NCBI RefSeq assembly: GCF_900101845.1
Contig: NZ_FNAM01000001.1
Coordinates: 62,001-126,000, forward strand
Source: Sporomusa acidovorans
GTDB lineage: Bacteria > Bacillota > Negativicutes > Sporomusales > Sporomusaceae
Length of the DNA: 64,000 nucleotides
Reading direction: 5' to 3'
In this document: one piece after another, positions 8,978-17,079 of the stretch
Layout of the letters: every line of letters starts with the position of its first letter
Numbering within the stretch: the stretch's first letter is position 1
The notes under the pieces: generated by a model
Databases searched by the model: none
What the model was told of the DNA's origin: nothing
What the model saw: the letters and a program-made list of their open reading frames with translations, nothing else
Translations under genes and position numbers: made by a program

Positions 8978-10006
8978 ATGCATATAGCCGTTATTGGCGC
9001 GGGAAGCTGGGGGACGGCCATAACCGCTGTATTAGGTCAAAAGCACCATTCAGTTAGGCTATGGGTACGCTCACCAGAATTATCCCGACAAATCCAGGTT
9101 AGTCGTGAAAATGCAAATTATCTGCCTGGCTGTAAATTGCCTCAATCTGTTCTTATTACTCCCGATCTAAAAGAAGCTGCTGCAGGAGCTTCACTCATTG
9201 TGCTGGCAACCCCGTCACACGCTGTAAGGCAAACCGTCGCAAAGCTATCTTCTTATGTTAGTCCTGAAACGATTCTGGTTAACGTGGCTAAAGGGCTGGA
9301 ACTGTCAAGCTTAAAACGATTATCTGAAACCATTGTGGAAGAGTTGCCGGCAATAGCCAACCAAATCGCTATATTATCCGGCCCCAATCATGCGGAAGAA
9401 GTAGCGTTAGCTTACCCAACCGCTACGGTTGTGGCTGCCAAATCACGCAAAGTAGCAGAATATATTCAAGATGCATTTATGCAACCCTATTTCCGCGTTT
9501 ATACTAACCCGGACATAATTGGCGTGGAACTGGCCGGAGCACTTAAAAATATTATCGCCTTAGGAGCCGGTATTGCGGACGGGTTAGGCTTCGGCGACAA
9601 TGCTAAATCCGCACTGATGACACGCGGCCTGGCTGAAATTGCCCGCTTAGGTATTTCTATGGGAGCCAACCCTTTGACTTTTGCGGGGTTAGCAGGTATT
9701 GGCGACTTAATTGCTACCTGTACTAGCAGCCATAGCCGTAACCGGCGGGCCGGGCTTATGTTAGCCTCGGGCAAATCAGTCAATGAAATTCAAACCGAAA
9801 CATCCATGGTGGTTGAGGGCATCCGGGCTACAAAAGCCGCCTATCAACTAGCGGTTAAGCAAGGCATAGATATGCCGATCACCAATCAGATTTACCAAGT
9901 TCTCTACCAGAATAAATCTCCCAAAGACGCTGTTTTTGAATTAATGACCAGAAGCCGCACCCATGAAGTTGAGGAAGTCGCCCTTCATAATTCTAGTTGG
10001 GATTAA
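8978..10006 (+). CDS. gpsA: NAD(P)-dependent glycerol-3-phosphate dehydrogenase
   Basis: This 342-aa cytosolic enzyme reduces dihydroxyacetone phosphate to sn-glycerol-3-phosphate for phospholipid synthesis. The Rossmann motif GAGSWGTA is at residues 7-14. Also visible are the catalytic lysine segment VAKGLE, GPNHAEEV, and ELAGALKNIIALGAGIADG with the second active-site lysine. It starts 11 bases after plsY with a weak ribosome binding site (AGAAGTGA), suggesting translational coupling. The product is the acceptor used by PlsY, the neighbouring gene. A terminator follows. Confidence 0.97.
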   Translation: MHIAVIGAGSWGTAITAVLGQKHHSVRLWVRSPELSRQIQVSRENANYLPGCKLPQSVLITPDLKEAAAGASLIVLATPSHAVRQTVAKLSSYVSPETILVNVAKGLELSSLKRLSETIVEELPAIANQIAILSGPNHAEEVALAYPTATVVAAKSRKVAEYIQDAFMQPYFRVYTNPDIIGVELAGALKNIIALGAGIADGLGFGDNAKSALMTRGLAEIARLGISMGANPLTFAGLAGIGDLIATCTSSHSRNRRAGLMLASGKSVNEIQTETSMVVEGIRATKAAYQLAVKQGIDMPITNQIYQVLYQNKSPKDAVFELMTRSRTHEVEEVALHNSSWD

Positions 10007-10021
10007 ATAAACTTGGCATAA

Positions 10022-10080
10022 AAAAGTATGGTAGCTAATAAAGTATTGTAGATTACTTTTTAGTTACCATACTTTTATTT
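10022..10080 (+). terminator. Intrinsic terminator after gpsA
   Basis: AAAAGTATGGTAGCTAA pairs with TTAGTTACCATACTTTT around an AT-rich loop (one mismatch/wobble region) and is followed by T-rich sequence. It ends the der-plsY-gpsA unit. Confidence 0.8.
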
Positions 10081-10083
10081 TTG

Positions 10084-10111
10084 TAATATTTGGCTTGGCC
10101 TGTCATATATT
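10084..10111 (+). promoter_or_regulatory. Sigma-E-like sporulation promoter of spoIVA
   Basis: TAATATT at 10084-10090 and CATATATT at 10104-10111 are separated by 13 bases. They fit the mother-cell sigma-E pattern (-35 KMATATT, -10 CATAnAnT). spoIVA is sigma-E dependent in Bacillus, which supports the reading; the spacing is at the short end. Confidence 0.5.
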
Positions 10112-10150
10112 TATAATGACAATTACCGTAATCAGGGAGGGAGACGCCAG

Positions 10151-11629
10151 ATGGAAAAATTCGACCTGTTTAGAGATATTGCCGAACGCACTGGTGGAGA
10201 TATTTATATTGGTGTAGTCGGTCCGGTCCGCACGGGTAAATCAACATTTATTAAACGTTTTATGGAGACAATGGTACTGCCTAATATCATCAATCCCCAT
10301 GATAAAGAACGTGCCAAAGATGAGTTGCCGCAAAGCGCCGGTGGCAAAACCATCATGACAACCGAACCTAAATTTATCCCAAATGAAGCAGTTGAAATCA
10401 ATGTTAAAGATAACGTGAACGTCAGGGTGCGGGTTGTCGATTGTGTTGGCTACACGGTAGATGGTGCGTTGGGCTATGAAGAAGCAGAAGGTCCTCGCAT
10501 GGTGCTCACACCCTGGTTCGAGAATGAAATTCCGTTCCAGGAAGCGGCTGAAGTAGGCACTCGCAAGGTAATTACAGAACATTCAACAATTGGCCTGGTC
10601 ATTACAACAGACGGTACAGTAACCGATTTGCCAAGAGATAAATATATTCCGGCAGAAGACCGGGTCATTAGTGAACTTAAAGAGTTACAAAAACCATTTC
10701 TCGTTATTTTGAATACAGGCAAGCCGAACTCGAAAGACACACGGGAGTTGGTTGCAAAATTAGAAGGTACATATGATGTACCGGTAATTCCGGTAGATTG
10801 TGCTCAATTATCTCATGACGACATTTATGGAATTTTGCAAGAGGTACTTTATGAGTTCCCGGTTAAAGAAGTCAATATTACTTTACCCAAGTGGGTTGAA
10901 GAACTTGAAAAAGATTATTGGTTACGCCAAAAATTTGAGAGTGCGGTTAGTGATGTAGTTCAATATATTCGCCGTTTACGGGATATTGACCGAGCGATTG
11001 ACGATTTGTCGGGTTATGACTTTGTAGCCGACGTAATTCTTCATGACATGGATCTTGGCAGCGGTATAGCGGTTATCGAAATGACGGCACGCTCAGATCT
11101 TTTTTATAGTGTTCTTGAAGAACTTACTGGCTTTACCATCACCGGCGAGCATCATTTGTTGCGGCTTATGAAAGACTTGGCAGTGGCCAAGCGGCAATAT
11201 GACAAAATATCAGCTGCACTCGAAGATGTGGAACAATCCGGCTATGGCATTGTACCGCCACAGCTTGATGAAATGGTATTGGAAGAACCGGAGATTATTC
11301 GTACCGGTAATCGATTTGGTGTAAAATTAAAAGCCTCAGCGCCTTCACTGCATATTATCCGCACAGACGTACAAGCTGAAATCTCGCCTATCATTGGTAC
11401 TGAAAAACAAAGTGAGGAACTTATTCAATACCTAATGCGTGAATTTGAAGGTGAACCGGAAAAAATCTGGCGCACAAACTTATTTGGAAAATCGTTAAAT
11501 GAACTTGTTCGCGAAGGCATTCAAAATAAATTAACAGGAATGCCGGAAAATGCACAAATGAAATTGAAAGATACTTTGCAAAAAATTGTTAATGATGGCA
11601 GTGGCGGATTAATATGCATTATTTTTTAG
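10151..11629 (+). CDS. spoIVA: Stage IV sporulation protein A (spore coat assembly ATPase)
   Basis: This 492-aa protein is full length for SpoIVA. Family knowledge: SpoIVA polymerises on the outer forespore membrane, using ATP, to form the base layer of the spore coat, and is recruited there by the micropeptide SpoVM. A Walker-A motif GPVRTGKST is at residues 24-32, a VVDCVGY switch region near 98, and the protein ends in the characteristic GLICIIF tail. GGGAGGGAG precedes the ATG. It stands alone between terminators and has a sigma-E-like promoter upstream. A SpoVM-like micropeptide is encoded at 41625 in this window. Confidence 0.97.
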   Translation: MEKFDLFRDIAERTGGDIYIGVVGPVRTGKSTFIKRFMETMVLPNIINPHDKERAKDELPQSAGGKTIMTTEPKFIPNEAVEINVKDNVNVRVRVVDCVGYTVDGALGYEEAEGPRMVLTPWFENEIPFQEAAEVGTRKVITEHSTIGLVITTDGTVTDLPRDKYIPAEDRVISELKELQKPFLVILNTGKPNSKDTRELVAKLEGTYDVPVIPVDCAQLSHDDIYGILQEVLYEFPVKEVNITLPKWVEELEKDYWLRQKFESAVSDVVQYIRRLRDIDRAIDDLSGYDFVADVILHDMDLGSGIAVIEMTARSDLFYSVLEELTGFTITGEHHLLRLMKDLAVAKRQYDKISAALEDVEQSGYGIVPPQLDEMVLEEPEIIRTGNRFGVKLKASAPSLHIIRTDVQAEISPIIGTEKQSEELIQYLMREFEGEPEKIWRTNLFGKSLNELVREGIQNKLTGMPENAQMKLKDTLQKIVNDGSGGLICIIF

Positions 11630-11656
11630 ATAAATCAATATATTATTTAATAATAG

Positions 11657-11691
11657 CGGTCAGTCTGTACAGGACTGACTAATTTTTTTGT
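11657..11691 (+). terminator. Intrinsic terminator after spoIVA
   Basis: GTCAGTC pairs with GACTGAC around a 7-base loop, followed by TAATTTTTTT. Confidence 0.8.
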
Positions 11692-11699
11692 ATTTTAAC

Positions 11700-11729
11700 T
11701 TGTATAGTTTGGTGTTTTGATGATATAAT
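11700..11729 (+). promoter_or_regulatory. Sigma-A-type promoter of the threonine operon
   Basis: TTGTAT (11700-11705) and TATAAT (11724-11729) are 18 bases apart, about 50 bases before the ACT-domain gene. Confidence 0.6.
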
Positions 11730-11781
11730 GTCTACCATATAGAGATATCCATCCGTAACAGCAGTACCGAGGAGGGGAATT

Positions 11782-12231
11782 ATGGTTACAGGACAAAAAG
11801 CTATATTTTATCTAGTTCGCGAGGAAATATTACCCGAAGCGATCAAAAAAACTATTAAAGTTAAGGAACTATTAAAACGTGGTGAGGCACGAACAATCAA
11901 TGAAGCAGTAGAAAAAATGGAATTAAGCCGTAGTGCTTATTATAAATATAAGGACTATGTATTTCCTTTTTATGAAGCAAGTAAAGAAAAGATTGTAACA
12001 ATTGCTTTGCTGCTTGAACATAAGTCAGGCGTATTATCAAGGGTTCTGAACACCGTCGCCAATGAGCATGGCAGTGTATTAACCATCAACCAAGGCATTC
12101 CGCTGCAGGGAGTGGCTAATGCGACAATTTCCATTGAAACTGCCGATTTATCTATAGATTTGGAAGCTATGCTTGATAAATTAAGAATGATAGATGGTGT
12201 AAAGCGACTGGAAGTCTTAGGGCAAGCTTAG
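11782..12231 (+). CDS. ACT domain-containing regulator (PheB/ThrR-like)
   Basis: This 149-aa protein has an N-terminal helix-rich part with a helix-turn-helix look (residues 30-60, RTINEAVEKMELSRSAYYKYKD). An ACT domain follows at about 72-149 (IALLLEHKSGVLSRVLNTVANEHGSV as the ligand-binding segment). Family knowledge: such proteins, formerly called PheB, sit upstream of hom in many Firmicutes and include ThrR-type repressors of threonine genes. The gene is first in a three-gene operon with hom and thrB, 10 bases from hom. A feedback-sensing repressor of threonine synthesis is therefore likely, but a ligand cannot be read from sequence. Confidence 0.85.
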   Translation: MVTGQKAIFYLVREEILPEAIKKTIKVKELLKRGEARTINEAVEKMELSRSAYYKYKDYVFPFYEASKEKIVTIALLLEHKSGVLSRVLNTVANEHGSVLTINQGIPLQGVANATISIETADLSIDLEAMLDKLRMIDGVKRLEVLGQA

Positions 12232-12241
12232 GAGGCGAAAA

Positions 12242-13534
12242 ATGAGTGCGATTAACATTGCTTTACTGGGAATGGGTACGGTAGGTACCGGAATTGTCAA
12301 AGTATTAACCAATAATGCTCATAGTATTGCGCAAAAAGTGGGAGCGCCGGTTACCATAAAAAAAATATTAGTAAAAAATCCTGGAAAAGCTAGAAATGTT
12401 ACGACAGATGCTAAGCTGGTCACTGACTTTGAAGAAATCCTAAGTGATCCTGATATTAAGCTTGTGGCAGAGGTCATGGGAGGCGAAGTTCCTGCCAAAG
12501 ATTATATGCTTGCCGCCTTAAATGCCGGCAAGCATGTTGTTACTGCCAACAAAGATGTTGTTGCCAAATATGGCCGCGAACTATTTGAAGCAGCCGAGAA
12601 AAGTCATGCCGATTTTCTGTTTGAGGCTAGTGTGGGCGGTGGCATTCCCATTATCCGCCCTCTTAAGCAATGTTTAGCCGCTAATAAAATAACGGAAATC
12701 ATGGGCATCGTCAATGGCACTACCAATTACATGCTCACTAAAATGACTAATGACAGGATGGATTATGCAGAGGTATTAGCGGAAGCACAAGCGAAAGGCT
12801 ACGCAGAATCCGATCCGACAGCAGACGTCGGTGGTTTTGACGCTGCCCGCAAAATTGCTATTTTAGCATCAATCGGTTTTGGCGCCCGGGTAACAGTGAA
12901 TGATGTTTATATTGAGGGCATTACAAACATTTCTATTGAAGATATTGAGTATGCTAAAGAACTCGGCTTTATTATCAAATTATTGGCAGTTGCCAAACAG
13001 GATGATCACGGTATTAATGTCCGCGTACATCCGGCATTTGTATCCGTTAATCACCCTCTAGCCGCAGTTAATGACGTATTTAATGCAATCTTTGTTAAAG
13101 GCGATGCTGTAGGCGAAACTATGTTTTACGGGCGTGGCGCAGGCGAATTGCCCACGGCCAGCGCAGTAGCTGCCGATATTATTGATGTGGCCCGGGATAT
13201 TCGCCACAATGTCAGTAGCCAAATTCTCTGTACCTGTTTTGATCAAAAACCGATTTACCCTGTAAGTAAGACGGAATCACCTTATTACATCCGGCTGCTG
13301 GTCGAAGACAAACCCGGTGTGTTGGCCGCTATTGCAGGGGCCTTTGGCGCTCAGCAGGTTAGTTTGCATTCCGTTATTCAAAAACGAAAAGTTGAGCATT
13401 CTACTGAACTGGTTCTTATTACCTATCGAGTATCCGACGAAAGTATTCGTCTGGCTATGAGTACCTTATTAGGTATGTCCATAGTAAGTAAGGTTGGAAA
13501 TGTTATAAGGGTGGAAGCCGAACAAATTTCATAA
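12242..13534 (+). CDS. hom: Homoserine dehydrogenase
   Basis: This 430-aa enzyme reduces aspartate semialdehyde to homoserine for threonine and methionine synthesis. It has the Rossmann motif GMGTVGTGIV at 10-19, the signature region FEASVGGGIPIIRPL with GIVNGTTNYMLTKM, and YAESDPTADVGGFDAARK carrying the catalytic lysine and aspartates. A C-terminal ACT domain covers about 350-430 (VEDKPGVLAAIAGAF), so feedback inhibition by threonine is expected. AGGAGG precedes the ATG. It lies between the ACT regulator and thrB. Confidence 0.97.
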   Translation: MSAINIALLGMGTVGTGIVKVLTNNAHSIAQKVGAPVTIKKILVKNPGKARNVTTDAKLVTDFEEILSDPDIKLVAEVMGGEVPAKDYMLAALNAGKHVVTANKDVVAKYGRELFEAAEKSHADFLFEASVGGGIPIIRPLKQCLAANKITEIMGIVNGTTNYMLTKMTNDRMDYAEVLAEAQAKGYAESDPTADVGGFDAARKIAILASIGFGARVTVNDVYIEGITNISIEDIEYAKELGFIIKLLAVAKQDDHGINVRVHPAFVSVNHPLAAVNDVFNAIFVKGDAVGETMFYGRGAGELPTASAVAADIIDVARDIRHNVSSQILCTCFDQKPIYPVSKTESPYYIRLLVEDKPGVLAAIAGAFGAQQVSLHSVIQKRKVEHSTELVLITYRVSDESIRLAMSTLLGMSIVSKVGNVIRVEAEQIS

Positions 13535-13554
13535 GGTCAAAAGGTGGCGATAAC

Positions 13555-14463
13555 ATGGCAAATTCTATAAAAGTTCGCGTACCGGGAACAACTGCCAATT
13601 GTGGCCCGGGATTTGACGCAGTAGGTATAGCATGTACAATATACAATGACCTTGAGCTTACCTTGTGTGACCAAAATGGTATATCCCTAAAAGTTAAGGG
13701 TGAAGGGGCCGGGTACATTCCTGCTGATGAATCCAACGTTGTTGTTAGGGCCGTTAAAATGGTATTAAATAAAACCGGTCATCAAGCCAAAGGTTTACAG
13801 CTTAACATGGTTAATCATATTCCGCTTGCGAGGGGGCTTGGCAGTAGTGCGGCCGCTATTGTCGGTGGATTAGTGGCTGCGAATGAGCTTACGGGCAGGC
13901 ATTTCAGTAAAGAGGAATTATTAGAGATGGCAACGGCTATTGAGGGTCACCCTGATAATGTTGCACCAGCTATTTTGGGCGGTATTACTGTTAGCATTAT
14001 GGAATGTGGCAAAGTCAAATATTTGCGTTTTTTGCCACCTGTAGATTTTTTAATGGTGGCGGTAATTCCGGAATTTAATCTTTCGACTAGAGCAGCCCGC
14101 AAAGTCTTACCGCAAACAGTACCTTTTCCGGATGCCGTATTTAATGTAAGCCGGACGGCACTGTTAATTGGCGCCTTATGTACCGGTGAGTTAAAGCTAT
14201 TGTTGCCCGCACTTGAAGATAAGTTGCATCAACCATATCGGGAACCGCTTATTCCCGGCATGACACAGGTTTTAGCGGCAGCCCGTCAAGCTGGGGCACT
14301 GGGTTCAGCGTTGAGTGGTGCCGGTCCCTGTCTATTGGCCTTTGCTAATGAGAACGCTGATGAAATTGGGAAAGCTATGGTTCAAGCTTTTAATGTCAAC
14401 AAAGTGAAAGCAAAATATCAAATTTTACAGATTGACCGGCAAGGTGCTATCATTTTATCATAA
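13555..14463 (+). CDS. thrB: Homoserine kinase
   Basis: This 302-aa GHMP kinase phosphorylates homoserine, the step before threonine synthase. The N-terminal PGTTANCGPGFDAVG and the ATP-binding loop PLARGLGSSAA at 90-100 are diagnostic, as is the C-terminal GSALSGAGPCLLAF segment. It is the last gene of the ACT-hom-thrB operon, 20 bases behind hom, and is followed by a strong terminator. Threonine synthase (thrC) is not in this window. Confidence 0.97.
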   Translation: MANSIKVRVPGTTANCGPGFDAVGIACTIYNDLELTLCDQNGISLKVKGEGAGYIPADESNVVVRAVKMVLNKTGHQAKGLQLNMVNHIPLARGLGSSAAAIVGGLVAANELTGRHFSKEELLEMATAIEGHPDNVAPAILGGITVSIMECGKVKYLRFLPPVDFLMVAVIPEFNLSTRAARKVLPQTVPFPDAVFNVSRTALLIGALCTGELKLLLPALEDKLHQPYREPLIPGMTQVLAAARQAGALGSALSGAGPCLLAFANENADEIGKAMVQAFNVNKVKAKYQILQIDRQGAIILS

Positions 14464-14490
14464 GTTAATATTATATTATCCAATAATGTA

Positions 14491-14534
14491 AAAAGAAACC
14501 CGTTTGCACAATATGCAAACGGGTTTCTTTTTAC
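14491..14534 (+). terminator. Intrinsic terminator after thrB
   Basis: A perfect stem AAAAGAAACCCGTTTGCA / TGCAAACGGGTTTCTTTT with a small loop and T tail separates the threonine operon from the B12-mutase-like cluster. Confidence 0.95.
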
Positions 14535-14608
14535 ATAGTTATTGCAGTATTTGGCACAATATAAAAGTCTTATAAATTTTAATTCCGTTTTTGAAAGGGG
14601 GGAACTGT

Positions 14609-15031
14609 GTGTCCGATCCTTATGCCCGCAATATGTTTGGCACTTTTAATCCTTATTATGCCAAACAACCTGTTATCGGCAGGCTGGTAGTGGTTTTGGA
14701 CGGAACCTATGAGAACCGTGGAATGGAACTCATTAAACCGCCTTCACGCGCCTTACGGCAAACGGAAATTCATGAATTAATAATAACCAATGAGGATACT
14801 CAGCCAGGAAGCAAGGTAAACAGTATCGCCTATATTGGCTTTTTTGAAGTAGTACAAGGTGGTGTCATAATTGTGGGCGATCAAGTTAAAATTGATGGTA
14901 AAAGGATTGGCAAAATTGCCGGTTATGACGAAACTCACATGCTCAATCACCTAAATATCGTTATGAATGGGAACAAAATATCCGGGAAAGATTTTCATTT
15001 ATCGGTTGCCGATGAGGTTGTAATTGGTTAA
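14609..15031 (+). CDS. Uncharacterised protein opening the B12-mutase-like cluster
   Basis: I place the start at GTG 14609 (140 aa) because AAAGGGGGG lies just upstream; an upstream in-frame TTG would overlap that site. I do not recognise the family with certainty. The protein is soluble and rich in beta-strand patterns (PVIGRLVVVLDGTYENRG, GGVIIVGDQVKIDG, GKIAGYDETHMLNHLNI), suggesting a small beta-barrel with two halves. There are no cysteine clusters and no membrane segments. It is the first gene after the thrB terminator, 28 bases before the RidA-type gene, in a same-strand run of seven genes reaching 21918. An accessory subunit or metabolite-binding role is possible but not shown. Confidence 0.7.
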   Translation: MSDPYARNMFGTFNPYYAKQPVIGRLVVVLDGTYENRGMELIKPPSRALRQTEIHELIITNEDTQPGSKVNSIAYIGFFEVVQGGVIIVGDQVKIDGKRIGKIAGYDETHMLNHLNIVMNGNKISGKDFHLSVADEVVIG

Positions 15032-15059
15032 CACTCTATAACTACAGGAGGGATTAACT

Positions 15060-15518
15060 TTGAGTTATGAAGCAAAAGTAAAAGAACTAGGTATTACGAT
15101 ACCAGATGCCCCTAAGCCGGTTGCAGCCTACGTTGCAGCTGTCAGAGACGGAAACTATGTGTATACGTCCGGGCAAATCCCCTTTGTCGCTGGTGAATTA
15201 AAATTTAAAGGGAAACTTGGCAAAGATTTGTCTGTTGAACAAGGTTACGAAGCCGCAAAAACTTGTGCCATAAATTGCTTGGCGGCTATTAAAGGGCAAA
15301 TTGAATCACTTGATAATATTGAAAAAGTTGTAAAAATCGTTGGCTTTGTCAGCAGTTCCCCAGAATTTTATGACCAGCCTAAGGTAATTAATGGGGCATC
15401 GGAATTAGTTGGTTCGATTTTCGGCAAAACAGGTGAACATGCACGTTCTGCAGTCGGTGTGGCCGAACTGCCACTCAACGCCGCTGTCGAAGTGGAAATG
15501 GTTGTCAAGGTGAAGTAA
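15060..15518 (+). CDS. RidA family protein (enamine/imine deaminase type)
   Basis: This 152-aa protein begins at TTG 15060 after ACAGGAGGG. It matches the YjgF/YER057c/UK114 (RidA) family, with YTSGQIPFVAGELKFKGKLG, the central CLAAIKGQIESLDN and the C-terminal HARSAVGVAELPLNAAVEVEMVV, which contains the arginine that holds the imine substrate. Family knowledge: RidA members hydrolyse reactive enamine/imine intermediates released by PLP enzymes such as threonine dehydratase. A PLP enzyme is the very next gene, which makes a pathway-specific clean-up role a reasonable inference. The length is about 20 residues above the shortest members, as in the longer RidA subgroup. Confidence 0.9.
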   Translation: MSYEAKVKELGITIPDAPKPVAAYVAAVRDGNYVYTSGQIPFVAGELKFKGKLGKDLSVEQGYEAAKTCAINCLAAIKGQIESLDNIEKVVKIVGFVSSSPEFYDQPKVINGASELVGSIFGKTGEHARSAVGVAELPLNAAVEVEMVVKVK

Positions 15519-15586
15519 TTGCTTTCAAATATCATCTTTTCGTTTATTATCCAAACATACATAATTATTAACAGGGAGGCAATCAC

Positions 15587-17056
15587 ATGTCAGCTCACAA
15601 ATTTAAGTTTCAAATGTATCGCTCTCTCCAACAAAATATTCCCAATATCTATGCAGACGCCCGCAAAGCCGCTGACGAAATTAATATACCCAAAGAGCTT
15701 AGAGGCAAGTTTGGCTTGACTGGTGCTATCTCCGGCTGTCCGGCTCCTCTTCGCGATGATATTATGGAATTTAGTGAACATGGTGCCAAAGAAGTAATTC
15801 CACTTGCTAAGCTCGTGGATGAGATTCGTGAACTAGTTAAATCCGTGTATGGTGACGAATATGATGCCTGTCCTGTTACTACTTGCGAAGCAGGATTATG
15901 GGTGACTTTTGACAGTTTGTTTAGCCCACCGATGATGGGGCGCGGTGATAACTATCGGGCACGTTATATCGCGCCTTATGAAAAGCATCTTCATCATCAA
16001 GGGTCATATGGCCGTCCTTTTCCAGCCCGGTATAAGGATGTATTAGCCGATCGTGGCAGTACTGCCGGCGAATTGGGCTTTTACGGCAAACGCCAAAATA
16101 ACCTTGATACCATTATCGTACCGTTGGCGGGTGCCCGTTATGATGTTCATGGAATTAAATACCATCCTGTACCTCTTCTGACTGATGTTGATCCTGACGA
16201 ATCGTTAGATATCTTAACTGAGCATGCCAGTATTCATGCCCCGTTTTTGACAGGCATTACCAGTCTTGGTTATGAAACTCCCGGTTATGGCTATGCCGTA
16301 AAAGATGAAGAGGGGACGCCAATTCTGCAAAAATATCTGGCTGACCTGGCTCATTCCTATGATATTCCCTATGTCATTGACAATGCCTGGGGCCTTCCAT
16401 TCGTAGGGTGCAATCCGCTAAAGAATGGTGCCGACGTCATTATTTACAGCATGGACAAGGCTACAGGTTCCGCTACCAGTGGCCTTATTATCGGTAAAGA
16501 AGAATTTTTGGTGCCTATTCGCCGCGCTATGGGCGTACATGGTGACCGCTATGGTACTACTGCATCCTATGGCAAGGCTGCATATGTAGCTTTTGATCCG
16601 GGGAAAGAGGCTCTCCTGACTCAAATTCAGGCTCTTAAGGTATTGCGAGATAATCCGAAAGTATTAACTAAGCCAGTCGATGTTTTGGAAAATATTATTA
16701 AAGAAGAATTTGCCAACATTAATCTCCCCGCTCACCTCAAAGATGGCATACTGATTTCCAAATCCTATAATTCAACTGCTGTTGAAATTAACTATGAAAA
16801 AACTTGGTCTAATGGTGAGCTTGGTATTCCTATCTTCTCAATTGAGGATATGTATGCCGGCAGCAATATTTTCCAGACTGGTATGGCACAAATGGGAGTA
16901 ATCCCGACTGTAGCCTATGATGGAAACATTTATGTGTCTACAGGTTTAGCCACTACCGATAATAAAGGTCGTCTGCTTGAGGACGTAACCCGTTATGCCA
17001 TAAAAGCCCTAGTACGCCTTATTGAAATAACGTGCAAGTACGCAGGTATTGCCTAA
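15587..17056 (+). CDS. Fold-type-I PLP-dependent enzyme of unknown substrate
   Basis: This 489-aa protein has the large-domain pattern of fold-type-I PLP enzymes. D265 in PYVIDNAWGLPF would contact the pyridine nitrogen, and K291 in YSMDKATGS is the probable Schiff-base lysine. The overall shape recalls SelA/SepSecS-like and beta-eliminating enzymes more than common transaminases. Two cysteine-bearing segments are notable: GAISGCPAPLRDDIMEF near 47-63 and CPVTTCEAG at 95-103. GGGAGG precedes the ATG. It lies in the B12-mutase-like cluster, between RidA and an FAD enzyme, pointing to amino acid catabolism. Transaminase, racemase, lyase or aminomutase partner roles all remain open; no substrate can be read from sequence. 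Confidence 0.8.
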   Translation: MSAHKFKFQMYRSLQQNIPNIYADARKAADEINIPKELRGKFGLTGAISGCPAPLRDDIMEFSEHGAKEVIPLAKLVDEIRELVKSVYGDEYDACPVTTCEAGLWVTFDSLFSPPMMGRGDNYRARYIAPYEKHLHHQGSYGRPFPARYKDVLADRGSTAGELGFYGKRQNNLDTIIVPLAGARYDVHGIKYHPVPLLTDVDPDESLDILTEHASIHAPFLTGITSLGYETPGYGYAVKDEEGTPILQKYLADLAHSYDIPYVIDNAWGLPFVGCNPLKNGADVIIYSMDKATGSATSGLIIGKEEFLVPIRRAMGVHGDRYGTTASYGKAAYVAFDPGKEALLTQIQALKVLRDNPKVLTKPVDVLENIIKEEFANINLPAHLKDGILISKSYNSTAVEINYEKTWSNGELGIPIFSIEDMYAGSNIFQTGMAQMGVIPTVAYDGNIYVSTGLATTDNKGRLLEDVTRYAIKALVRLIEITCKYAGIA

Positions 17057-17079
17057 ACAATTAACAGGAGGTAAACATC

